DNA of 64,000 nt from Streptomyces cellulosae (GTDB lineage: Bacteria > Actinomycetota > Actinomycetes > Streptomycetales > Streptomycetaceae), in NCBI GenBank assembly GCA_014655195.1, contig BNBH01000007.1, positions 35,151-99,150 of the forward strand, read 5' to 3'. Both the position numbers and the translations under genes were made by a program. Shown here piece after piece: positions 24,413-32,369 of this stretch. Within the stretch, counting starts at the first letter, position 1. Every line of letters begins with the position of its first letter. The notes under the pieces were generated by a model. The model was not told the DNA's origin. It saw only the letters and a list, made by a program, of their open reading frames with translations, and made no database searches.

Positions 24413-25044
24413 ACGCGGTCACCGACGGGCCGACACCCCCAGGACCCCGGGGGACTGCGCGACAAGCCCCCGGCGGGTCGACCCCCTCAGGGGCGCGGGG
24501 AACTGCGCGACAAGCCCCCGGCGGCCCGCACCCGGCGTACGACACTGCGAGGCACCCTCTCGGCCGCGGGTACGACGCCGGCCGCGTCCCGGTCCGCCGT
24601 CTGACCGTGCTGTACGACGCGGGCTGCCCACTCTGCACCCACGTCCGCGACTGGCTCGCGCGGCGGCCCCAGCTCGTCCCCCTGGAGTTCGTCCCGGCGG
24701 GGTCGCCCGCCGCCCAGGCCCGCTTCCCCGGCCTCGACCACCGAACCACCCTCGACGAGATCACCGTGGTCGGGGGCGGCGGCCAGGTGTACCGGGGCGC
24801 CGCCGCCTGGATCGTCACCCTGTGGGCGCTGCGCGACCACCGCCGGGTCGCGCACCGGCTGAGCACCCCGTCCGGGATGCGGTTCGCCAAGGGCGCGGTG
24901 CTGGCCGCCGCCAAGTGGCGTGGGGCGACGACCGCGAGGGGCGGCCGCGTCCACCGGTCCGGCGAGGGCTGGACGTACGACCCGCGCGACGGCTGGCACT
25001 ACACCCCGCCGGGCTGCGGCTCCGACGCCTGCGCCGCCCCGTAG
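24409..25044 (+). CDS. DCC-family (DUF393) thiol-disulfide oxidoreductase-like protein with repeat-derived N-terminus
   Basis: A 211-residue protein whose core begins at about residue 64 with LTVLYDAGCPLCTHVRDWL, carrying the DxxCxxC motif (Cys73, Cys76) of the DCC family. The preceding 60 residues are unusual: residues 8-39 contain two copies of a GxRGTARQAPGG unit encoded by two adjacent copies of the dispersed GGGGCGCGGGGAACTGCGCGAC intergenic repeat. ATG 24409 overlaps the previous stop (ATGA). A later start after the repeats cannot be excluded. The C-terminal GWTYDPRDGWHYTPPGCGSD is rich in aromatics. Confidence 0.8.
   Translation: MNAVTDGPTPPGPRGTARQAPGGSTPSGARGTARQAPGGPHPAYDTARHPLGRGYDAGRVPVRRLTVLYDAGCPLCTHVRDWLARRPQLVPLEFVPAGSPAAQARFPGLDHRTTLDEITVVGGGGQVYRGAAAWIVTLWALRDHRRVAHRLSTPSGMRFAKGAVLAAAKWRGATTARGGRVHRSGEGWTYDPRDGWHYTPPGCGSDACAAP
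24441..24525 (+). repeat. Two dispersed-repeat copies inside a coding region
   Basis: Two adjacent copies of the repeat (CGGGGGACTGCGCGACAAGC at about 24448 and GCGCGGGGAACTGCGCGACA at about 24493, each followed by AGCCCCCGGCGG) lie in frame within the DCC-family gene. It is the complement of the family found at 8191-8583. Confidence 0.8.
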
Positions 25045-25062
25045 CCCGCGCGCGGCGGACGT

Positions 25063-25068
25063 TAGGCT
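25063..25068 (+). promoter_or_regulatory. -10 box of a probable leaderless transcript
   Basis: TAGGCT lies 8 bases before GTG 25077, which has no ribosome binding site. This is the usual layout of leaderless Streptomyces genes. Confidence 0.45.
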
Positions 25069-25076
25069 CTGTTCCC

Positions 25077-25871
25077 GTGCCCGAGAAGAACGACCGCCCC
25101 GACCCCGGCGCCCACCTCAGCAAGTCCGAGCAGACCCGCGCCCTGATCCTGGAGACGGCCATGCGGCTGTTCCAGGAGCGCGGCTACGACCGGACCACCA
25201 TGCGGGCGATCGCCAAGGAGGCCGGGGTCTCCGTCGGCAACGCGTACTACTACTTCGAGGGCAAGGAACACCTGATCCAGGGGTTCTACGACCGGATCGC
25301 CGCCGAGCACCAGGCGGCGGTCCGGGAGATCCTGGCCCGGGAGACCGACCTGGAGGCCCGCCTCGCCGGCGTGCTGAAGGCCTGGCTGGACATCGCCACG
25401 CCGTACCACGAGTTCGCGGTGCAGTTCTTCAAGAACGCCGCCGACCCGGACAGCCCGCTCAGCCCGTTCTCGCCCGAGTCGGAGCACGCGCGCGAGGAGG
25501 CGATCAGCGTGCACCGGGCCGTGCTGGCCGGGACGAAGACCAAGGTTCCCGAGGAACTGCGGGACGTCCTTCCCGAGTTGATGTGGCTGTCCCAGATGGG
25601 GCTGTGCCTGTACTGGATCTTCGACCGCACCGAGGGCCGGGAGCGCAGCTACCGGCTCGCCGAGCGGGGCGCCCGGCTCACCGCGCGGGGTGTCGCCCTG
25701 GCCCGGTTCCGGGTGCTGCGGCCGCTGGTGCGGGACGTGCACGAGCTGTTCACGGAGTTCCTGCCCGGGATGACCCGGGCGCTGCCCGACCCCGCCGGCC
25801 GGAAGAACTCCGGCCGGCGGGGCAAGGGCCCGGGGGACGACGGGGAGGAGCGCCCCGGCTGCGAAGACTGA
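25077..25871 (+). CDS. TetR-family transcriptional regulator
   Basis: A 264-residue regulator. The HTH is near residues 34-57 (RTTMRAIAKEAGVSVGNAYYYF), followed by a helical ligand-binding domain and an extended basic/acidic C-terminal tail of about 30 residues (GRKNSGRRGKGPGDDGEERP). GTG 25077 appears leaderless, with TAGGCT 8 bases upstream. It follows the membrane-protein/DCC pair on the same strand, and the two TTGAAC palindromes at 23932 and 23978 are its likely operators. The large C-terminal domain with VQFFKNAADPDSPLSPFSPES resembles regulators of lipid-responsive type, but the ligand is unknown. Confidence 0.88.
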   Translation: MPEKNDRPDPGAHLSKSEQTRALILETAMRLFQERGYDRTTMRAIAKEAGVSVGNAYYYFEGKEHLIQGFYDRIAAEHQAAVREILARETDLEARLAGVLKAWLDIATPYHEFAVQFFKNAADPDSPLSPFSPESEHAREEAISVHRAVLAGTKTKVPEELRDVLPELMWLSQMGLCLYWIFDRTEGRERSYRLAERGARLTARGVALARFRVLRPLVRDVHELFTEFLPGMTRALPDPAGRKNSGRRGKGPGDDGEERPGCED

Positions 25872-25957
25872 CGTCGCCGTCGGTCGTCTCCGTCGGCGGT
25901 CTCCGTCGGCCGTCGCCGTCGGCGGTCTCCGTCGGCCGTCGCCGTCGGTCGTCTCCG
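25872..25957. repeat. Simple tandem repeat between convergent genes
   Basis: The whole gap consists of CGTCGGCGGTCTCCGTCGGC/CGTCGCCGTCGGTCGTCTCC-type units; a 26-bp unit (GGCGGTCTCC-GTCGGCCGTCGCCGTC) occurs twice in tandem with degenerate flanking copies. It sits exactly between the stop codons of the TetR and MMPL genes. Confidence 0.75.
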
Positions 25958-28390
25958 TCAGTTGACGACGTCGACCCCGCCGGGGGTCAGCTCCACGTCG
26001 TGGACGTGTGGCCCCTCCCCCACGGTCACATGCGCCGCCCGCGCTCCGTACGGGGAGGCCGACACCGCCAGCAGATAGGTGCCGGGCGACGGGACCGCCA
26101 CGACGTACGCCCCGTCGGCGAGGGACGCCACCCGGTCCAGCTGCCGTCCGCCGGGCGTGAGCAGCGTGACGGACGCGCCCCGCACCGGCTCGCCCTCCAG
26201 GGTGCGGACGAAGCCGTGCACCACCGAGGCGGCTCCGTCCACCGCCTTCTCCTCCGGCGCGGGCACAGGCGCCGCATCGCCCTCCTCCTTCGGCTCGACC
26301 GCGAGGTGCGGCAGCCGCTTCTCCAGCCCGGCCGGGAGCCACCAGTTGGACCGCCCCAGCAGATGCATCACCGCCGGGACCAGCGCGGTGCGCAGCACGA
26401 ACGCGTCCAGCGCGACCGCTGCGGCCAGTCCCACCCCGGCCATGGCGGCGCCGTAGTCGCCGCTGAGCACGAAGGCGAGGAAGACGCAGACCATGATGAG
26501 GGCGGCGGAGTTGATGACCCGGCTGGTCTCCGCGAGGCCGACCCGCACGGCGCGGGCGTTGTCCCGGGTGTGCACCCACTCCTCGTGCATCCGGCTCACC
26601 AGGAACACCTGGTAGTCCATGGAGAGCCCGAACAGCAGCGACAGCATGATGATCGGCAGGAACGACGCGATCGGGCCTTCCTTGCCGAGGCCCAGCACGT
26701 CCAGGCCGACACCCCACTGGAACACCGTCACCAGCACGCCGAACGAGGCCGCCGCCGCGAGCAGGTTCATAGCGGCGGCCGTCAGCGGCACCACCAGGGA
26801 GCGGAACGCGAGGAGCAGGAGCAGGAAGCCGAGGCCGATGATCGTGCCGACGAACAGCGGGAGCCGGTCGCCGGTCACCGAGGCGAAGTCCTTGGACACC
26901 GCGGTCACGCCGCCGACATGGGCGTCGACGCCCGCGGCCGGGATGACGTCCTCCCGCAGGGTGTCGATCAGCCGGTCCGTCTCCACGTCCTGCGGGGAGG
27001 TGGTCGGCACCACCTGGATGACGCTGACGCCGTTCGCGGGCGGGGCCGCCGCCACCTGGGCGACGCCCTCGGTGTCCTCCACCGCCCGGATCAGCGCGGT
27101 GGGCGCCTCGCCGTCCACGACCACCTGGAGCGGTCCGTTGAAGCCGGGTCCGAAGCCTTCGGCGAGCAGGTCGTACGCCTTACGGGTGGTGGTCGAGGCG
27201 TCGTCGTTGCCCTGGTCCACGGTGCCCAGGCGCAGCGACAGCAGCGGCACCGCGAGCGCGGCCATCAGCACCACCGCGACGGCGGCCACCGCGCGCGGCC
27301 TGCGCTGCACGGTCGCCGACCAGCGCGCGGCGAGACCGCTCACCTGCTCGCCCTTCGTCTCTGAAGCCGCGAGCTTGCGGCGCTGACGGCGGCTGAGCAC
27401 CCGGTGCCCGAGCACACCGAGCAGCGCCGGCAGCAGGGTGATCGCGGCGAGCACGCTGAGCACCACCGTCAGGGACGTGCCGATGACCACGCCGTCCAGG
27501 AACCGCAGGTTCGTCACCAGCATCCCGGCGAGCGCGATGCACACCGTGCCGCCCGCGAACAGCACCGCCCGGCCGGAGGTGTTGAGCGCGGCGACCGCGG
27601 CCTCCTCCGGGTCCTTGCCGTTCAGGACGCCCTTGCGGTGCCGGGTGACGATGAACAGGGCGTAGTCGATGCCGACGCCCAGGCCGATCAACGTGGCCAG
27701 CAGTGACGCCAGTTCGGGGACGTCGGTGACATGGCTGATCAGCTGCGTGCCGAACATGCCGCCCGCGACGCCGAATACGGCGACCACGATCGGCAGCAGC
27801 ATCGCGAACAGCGAGCCGAACGCGACGAACAGCACCACGGCCGCCGCGAGGATGCCGACCAGTTCGGCCGTGCCCGTCGGCGGCTCCTGGACGCGGGTGA
27901 CGGCCTGGCCGCCCAGCTCCACCTGGAGCCCGTCGCCGGCCGCCGCCTGAGCCGTGTCGACGACGTCCCGCACCAGTTCCTTCGGCACCGCGTCCGCCTG
28001 CTCGGCGAACGTCACCTGTGCGTAGGCGATCCGCCCGTCCTCGCTGATCTGCGCCGCGCCCCGCCCGTCGTAGGGCCCGGCGACCGCGCCGACGCCCTCC
28101 ATGCGCCCGATCTCCGCGAGCGCCTCCTCCATCCGGGAGCGCACCGCCGCGTCGCGCACGGTGCCCTCGTCGGTCTTCCACACCACGGTGTCCGTGTCCC
28201 CGGCGCGCTCCGGGAACGCCTGGCGCATCAGGTCGTGGGCGCGCTTGGAGTCCGTGTCCGGGAGGGAGAAGACCTCCGCGTAGTTCGTGCCCGCGCTGCT
28301 CGCCGTCACGCCCAGTCCGAACAGCGCCCCCGCCCACAGCACCAGGACCACCAGCCGATGCCGATAGCACCAGCGTGCCAATACCGCCAC
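25958..28390 (-). CDS. MMPL-family exporter with C-terminal carboxypeptidase-regulatory-like domain
   Basis: An 810-residue RND/MMPL membrane transporter. There are two repeats of one helix, an outer domain and a five-helix bundle; the proton-relay segment IGLGVGIDYALFIVTRHRK marks repeat 1 and GLSMDYQVFLVSRMHEEWV repeat 2. After the last helix, at about residue 710, comes a linker and a roughly 90-residue beta-sandwich-like domain (VVHGFVRTLEGEPVRGASVTLL ... DGAYVVAVPSPGTYLLAVSA), resembling the carboxypeptidase regulatory-like/CnaB fold. GTG 28390 follows AAGGAG. MMPL proteins usually export lipids or lipopeptides. It is divergent from an OmpR-type two-component system. Confidence 0.9.
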   Translation of the reverse strand: MAVLARWCYRHRLVVLVLWAGALFGLGVTASSAGTNYAEVFSLPDTDSKRAHDLMRQAFPERAGDTDTVVWKTDEGTVRDAAVRSRMEEALAEIGRMEGVGAVAGPYDGRGAAQISEDGRIAYAQVTFAEQADAVPKELVRDVVDTAQAAAGDGLQVELGGQAVTRVQEPPTGTAELVGILAAAVVLFVAFGSLFAMLLPIVVAVFGVAGGMFGTQLISHVTDVPELASLLATLIGLGVGIDYALFIVTRHRKGVLNGKDPEEAAVAALNTSGRAVLFAGGTVCIALAGMLVTNLRFLDGVVIGTSLTVVLSVLAAITLLPALLGVLGHRVLSRRQRRKLAASETKGEQVSGLAARWSATVQRRPRAVAAVAVVLMAALAVPLLSLRLGTVDQGNDDASTTTRKAYDLLAEGFGPGFNGPLQVVVDGEAPTALIRAVEDTEGVAQVAAAPPANGVSVIQVVPTTSPQDVETDRLIDTLREDVIPAAGVDAHVGGVTAVSKDFASVTGDRLPLFVGTIIGLGFLLLLLAFRSLVVPLTAAAMNLLAAAASFGVLVTVFQWGVGLDVLGLGKEGPIASFLPIIMLSLLFGLSMDYQVFLVSRMHEEWVHTRDNARAVRVGLAETSRVINSAALIMVCVFLAFVLSGDYGAAMAGVGLAAAVALDAFVLRTALVPAVMHLLGRSNWWLPAGLEKRLPHLAVEPKEEGDAAPVPAPEEKAVDGAASVVHGFVRTLEGEPVRGASVTLLTPGGRQLDRVASLADGAYVVAVPSPGTYLLAVSASPYGARAAHVTVGEGPHVHDVELTPGGVDVVN

Positions 28391-28542
28391 GTGTCCGCTC
28401 CTTGTCGCTCGGTCGGTCCCCCGGGTCCTGGCGACAGAATCGGCGGCGCCACCCGCCCGGGGACACGGCTCGCCCGGGACTCTCAAGGAACTCCAAAGCG
28501 ACAACCCGTACTTCGGCGGACGGTCACGCCGATACTGGGGAC

Positions 28543-29232
28543 ATGACGACAGCTCCCGGCACCGTGCTGGTCGTGGAGGACGAGGAGAGCATCGCGGACG
28601 TCCTCGCGATCGCGCTGCGCTACCACCGCTTCGAGGTCATGACCGCGGGCACGGTCCGCGAGGCGCTCGCCCTCACCGAGCACACCCGGCCCGACTGCGC
28701 CCTCCTCGACGTGATGCTGCCGGACGGCGACGGCCGCGCCCTCGGCCGCGAACTGCGCGAGCGCAGGCCCGAGACGGCGCTCGTGTTCCTCACCGCGCGG
28801 GACGCCCCCGCGGAGATCGTCGGGGCGCTCGGGTTCGGCGACGACTACATCACCAAGCCGTTCCACATCGACGAGGTCGTCGCCCGCATCACGGCCGTGC
28901 TGCGCCGCACCCGCCCCGCCGACGTCCTCCCGCAGCGGGCGCCGCTGCGCCACGGCGACCTGGAGCTCGACGATACGACGTACTCGGTGCGCCGCGCGGG
29001 CCGCAGCGTCGAGCTCACCCCGACCGAGTACGCGCTGCTGCGCTTCCTCGTGCGCAACGCCGGCCGGATCGTGCCCAAGGAGCAACTGCTGCGGCACGTC
29101 TGGCAGTACGAGCACGTCCCGCAGGAGTCGACCGTCGTGGAGACCTACATCAGCTATCTGCGGCGCAAGCTGGACACCCTCGGCCCGCCGGTCATCACCA
29201 CCCGGCGCGGCGTCGGGTACGGGCTGACGTGA
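28543..29232 (+). CDS. OmpR/PhoB-family response regulator
   Basis: A 229-residue regulator. The receiver has the acidic pair EDEE at 11-14, phospho-acceptor Asp56 (LLDVMLPDGDG), Thr in FLTARD and Lys in ITKPFH. The winged-helix effector domain is complete (RSVELTPTEYALLRFLVRNAGRIVPKEQLLRHVW, VVETYISYLRRKLD, RRGVGYGL). Its stop overlaps the kinase start (GTGA). It is divergent from the MMPL exporter, which it may control. Confidence 0.94.
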   Translation: MTTAPGTVLVVEDEESIADVLAIALRYHRFEVMTAGTVREALALTEHTRPDCALLDVMLPDGDGRALGRELRERRPETALVFLTARDAPAEIVGALGFGDDYITKPFHIDEVVARITAVLRRTRPADVLPQRAPLRHGDLELDDTTYSVRRAGRSVELTPTEYALLRFLVRNAGRIVPKEQLLRHVWQYEHVPQESTVVETYISYLRRKLDTLGPPVITTRRGVGYGLT

Positions 29233-30701
29233 CACCCCGCATACGCCCGCCGCGCCCCGGCCGCCCCCGGGTGCGGTCGCTGCGGGCGCAGCTCACGCTG
29301 GCGAACGTGGCGCTGCTGGCGCTGGGCATCGTCGCCGCGACCGCGGTGAGCGTGTTCGGGATGCGGTACTACCTGCTCGACCAGATCGACACGGAGCTGG
29401 TCCGCACCCGTGACTCCATCGGCGGCTCGGAGCTGACGCTGCGGCAGATCGACTCGCTGAGCGCGCTGCGTTTCCTCCGCGACCGGGTGGACCCGGAGTG
29501 GAACCAGGACGACGACGCCCCGGACTCCGTCTTCGCCGCCGTCGACCGTCAGGGCGAGCCGGTTCCCGTGTTCGGCTTCTCCCCGTCCCGCGCCCAGCGC
29601 GACCTGGCGGACGCCGTGGACGACCCGGACGCGCTGATCCGGGACCCCGAGCCGCGGGACCTCACCGTGCGGGGCCACGAGTACCGGGTCACCGGCACCC
29701 GCCTCGCCGACGGCACCGGCGTCCTCATCGCCGGCTCCACCGAGCCGCTGCACGCGGGCGTCGCCAAGGCGGTCAGGTTCGACCTGGCCATCGGCACACT
29801 GCTGCTGCTCGTGCTGGCCTGCCTCACCATGATGGCGGTACGGCGGCGGATGCGGCCGCTGGAGGACATGGTGGAGACGTCGTCGGCGATCGCCGAGGGC
29901 GACCTGACCCGGCGGGTGCCCTCCAGCTGCGACACGTCCCTGGAGGTGGAGCAGCTGCGGCTGGCGCTCAACTCGATGCTCCAGCAGGTGGAGTCGGCGT
30001 ACCGCACCCGGGAGCGCAGCGCGGCACAGCTGCGGCGGTTCGTCGCCGACGCCTCCCACGAGCTGCGCACCCCGCTCGCCGCGATCCGCGGCTACCTCCA
30101 GCTCTACGAACGGGGCATGCTGCGCGACCCCACGGAACGCGAGCGGGCCTGGGACCGGATGACGGCCGAGTCCGACCGGATGGGACGCCTGGTCGACGAA
30201 CTCCTGGTGCTGGCCCGCCTCGACCAGCGCCCGGAACTGCGGAAGCGGAACGTCGACGTGTGCCGGCTGGCCCGGGACGCGGCCCAGGACCTGCGGGTGC
30301 AGCAGCCGGACCGCCCGGTACGCGTGGACGCGGACGGCACGGTCCTGGTCCACGCCGACGAGGCGGGCCTGCGCCAGGTCCTGGGCAACCTCGTCGGCAA
30401 CGTCCGCACCCACACCCCGGCGGACGTGCCGGTACGGCTCGGCGTGTCCCGCACGGAGGGCGAGGTGCGGCTGTGGGTCACGGACGAGGGCCCGGGCCTC
30501 ACCCCGGAGGACGCGTCCCGCGTCTTCGACCGCTTCTTCCGCGCGGGCGGCGGCGCGGGCAGCGGGCTCGGCATGGCGATCGTGCAGGGTGTGGTGCGGG
30601 CGCACGGCGGCGAGGTCACCGTGGACACGGCACCCGGTGAGGGGCTGACGGTCACGGTGACGCTGCCGGCGTGCGGGGAGGCGGCGACCGACGCGGGGTG
30701 A
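29229..30701 (+). CDS. OmpR-type sensor histidine kinase
   Basis: A 490-residue kinase. Membrane helix 1 is at about 22-45 (ANVALLALGIVAATAVSVFG), followed by an extracytoplasmic sensor of about 130 residues and helix 2 (AIGTLLLLVLACLTMMAV). A HAMP domain (RRRMRPLEDMVETSSAIAEGDLTRRVP) leads to HisKA with His277 in ASHELRTPLAAIRGYLQ. The HATPase domain has an N-box GNLVGNVRTHTP, and DEGPGL and GSGLGMAIV glycine boxes. Starts by GTGA overlap with its regulator. Confidence 0.94.
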   Translation: MTPRIRPPRPGRPRVRSLRAQLTLANVALLALGIVAATAVSVFGMRYYLLDQIDTELVRTRDSIGGSELTLRQIDSLSALRFLRDRVDPEWNQDDDAPDSVFAAVDRQGEPVPVFGFSPSRAQRDLADAVDDPDALIRDPEPRDLTVRGHEYRVTGTRLADGTGVLIAGSTEPLHAGVAKAVRFDLAIGTLLLLVLACLTMMAVRRRMRPLEDMVETSSAIAEGDLTRRVPSSCDTSLEVEQLRLALNSMLQQVESAYRTRERSAAQLRRFVADASHELRTPLAAIRGYLQLYERGMLRDPTERERAWDRMTAESDRMGRLVDELLVLARLDQRPELRKRNVDVCRLARDAAQDLRVQQPDRPVRVDADGTVLVHADEAGLRQVLGNLVGNVRTHTPADVPVRLGVSRTEGEVRLWVTDEGPGLTPEDASRVFDRFFRAGGGAGSGLGMAIVQGVVRAHGGEVTVDTAPGEGLTVTVTLPACGEAATDAG

Positions 30702-30719
30702 CCCGCCTCCGGCCCGCTT

Positions 30720-31997
30720 CTACGCCTGGCGGGAGGCCAGTTCGATCACCGTGATGTCCGAGGGGGCGCCCACCCGGGTGGGCGGGCCCCAGGCGCCGGC
30801 GCCTCGGCTGACGTAGAGCTGGGTGTCGCCGTAGCGGTCGAGGCCCGCCACGGTCGGGTTGGCGCTGCGGGCGATCAGGTTGCCCGGCCAGAGCTGGCCG
30901 CCGTGGGTGTGGCCGGAGAGCTGGAGGTCCACGCCGTGGTCCACGGCGTCGTGGATCTGCACCGGCTGGTGCGCGAGCAGCACGCAGGCCCTCGCGCGGT
31001 CCCGGTCGCCGAGGGCGCGGGCGAAGTCGGGGCCCTGGCCCTCGTCCTCGCCGGCGACGTCGTTCACGCCCGCGAGGTCGAAGTGGGGCAGCTCCGTGCG
31101 GGCGTTCTCCAGCGGGTTCAGGCCGAGCCGGCGGACCTCCTCGACCCACTGCCCGGCGCCGGAGAAGTACTCGTGGTTGCCGGTGACGAAGAACGACCCG
31201 TCACGCGCCCTCAGCTGGGCCAGCGGGGCGGCCGCCGGGCCGAGGTCCTTCACGCTGCCGTCCACCAGGTCGCCGACGACCGCGATCAGGTCGGGCTGCG
31301 TCGAGTTGATCGTGTCGACGACCTTCTGCGCGAAGCCGCGACCCAGCACCGGGCCCAGGTGGATGTCGCTGACCACGGCGATCCGGTAACCGTGCGCGGC
31401 GCGCGGCAGCTTGGCCAGCGGCACGGTGACCCGCTTGACCTTCGGCCCGCGCAGGACGCCGTACGTCCCGTACCCGACGGTCCCGACGGCGGCCGCGGCG
31501 GCGGCTCCGCCGACGACCCGGGAGACGAACAGCCGGCGCGAGGGACCGTCACCGGCACCGGCGGAGGTGATGTCCGTGGTCGCCGGTTCCTCCGCCGGCT
31601 CCGCGGCCTCGCTCTCCGCCCGGCCCGCCGGTATCGGCTCGCGGGCCGGCGCCGGGGCCGACACGGACGCCCGGGCCCGCCGCTCCAGCACCCTCCGCAG
31701 CACGGGACGGACCAACTCACCGACCAGCAGGGCCAGCAGCAGGTACAGGGTGAGGGCCAGCCACAGGTAGCCCGGCCAGGCCAGCACGCGCGTGAGGGCG
31801 AACGGCGCCTCTGTGCGGGAGGTGACCATCGCGCCGATGAACAGCAGCCACCCTCCGACGATCACCGCCGCGCCGATACGGCGCACGGGGCCGGGCCCCG
31901 CCGTGGTGTCCCGGAACAGCCGGCGCCACACGTACCAGTTGCCCGTCACCAGGACGGCGAGGACCAGCAGTGCGACAAGTACGAAGACGATGGCCAC
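30720..31997 (-). CDS. Membrane-anchored metallophosphoesterase
   Basis: A 425-residue protein. Helices near residues 2-20, 45-62, 75-100 and 165-185 anchor a calcineurin-like phosphoesterase domain. Metal-binding motifs are in order: VVSDIHLGP, GDLVDG, TGNHEYFSG, LAHQP and SGHTHGGQLWP. It resembles the YkuE/YaeI type acting on lipid or nucleotide phosphates at the membrane. GTG 31997 is used. A small membrane-protein gene lies 32 bases upstream on the same strand, so the two are probably co-transcribed. Confidence 0.88.
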   Translation of the reverse strand: MAIVFVLVALLVLAVLVTGNWYVWRRLFRDTTAGPGPVRRIGAAVIVGGWLLFIGAMVTSRTEAPFALTRVLAWPGYLWLALTLYLLLALLVGELVRPVLRRVLERRARASVSAPAPAREPIPAGRAESEAAEPAEEPATTDITSAGAGDGPSRRLFVSRVVGGAAAAAAVGTVGYGTYGVLRGPKVKRVTVPLAKLPRAAHGYRIAVVSDIHLGPVLGRGFAQKVVDTINSTQPDLIAVVGDLVDGSVKDLGPAAAPLAQLRARDGSFFVTGNHEYFSGAGQWVEEVRRLGLNPLENARTELPHFDLAGVNDVAGEDEGQGPDFARALGDRDRARACVLLAHQPVQIHDAVDHGVDLQLSGHTHGGQLWPGNLIARSANPTVAGLDRYGDTQLYVSRGAGAWGPPTRVGAPSDITVIELASRQA

Positions 31998-32029
31998 GAG
32001 GCGGACTTCCCCTGTTTCCCGTTACGGCG

Positions 32030-32278
32030 TCACGAGGTCCGTGACGTCCGGCTCAATGCGCGCAGGCCGCGCAACCCGATGCCCCCGACGACCGTCCCCA
32101 GTACGAAGGAGACGACGGCGAGCGTCAGGTGAACGAAGAAGTACGCCGTGGGGTGCCCGTCGTCGAAGGCGAGCCCACTGCTGTCCTTGACCAGGTTCTT
32201 GACGAAAGTGATCCAGATGACCCAGCTCCACACCCCGAAGGCGAGCAGGAACCAGGAGACGGGGCGGCTGAGCTTCAT
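32030..32278 (-). CDS. Small two-helix membrane protein
   Basis: An 82-residue protein with two predicted membrane helices (VSWFLLAFGVWSWVIWITFV and AYFFVHLTLAVVSFVLGTVVGGIGL) and a basic tail. It is divergent from the DD-carboxypeptidase gene and just upstream of the metallophosphoesterase. From memory this pairing with a carboxypeptidase is conserved in Streptomyces; the function is not known to me. Confidence 0.8.
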   Translation of the reverse strand: MKLSRPVSWFLLAFGVWSWVIWITFVKNLVKDSSGLAFDDGHPTAYFFVHLTLAVVSFVLGTVVGGIGLRGLRALSRTSRTS

Positions 32279-32369
32279 ACGTCCAGTATCGCCGCGCGGT
32301 GTCCGGTTCCCTTCGCGGGGTGGGGACCGGGCCGGGACGTCCGTGAAGATGGCATGTACCTTGCGGACC

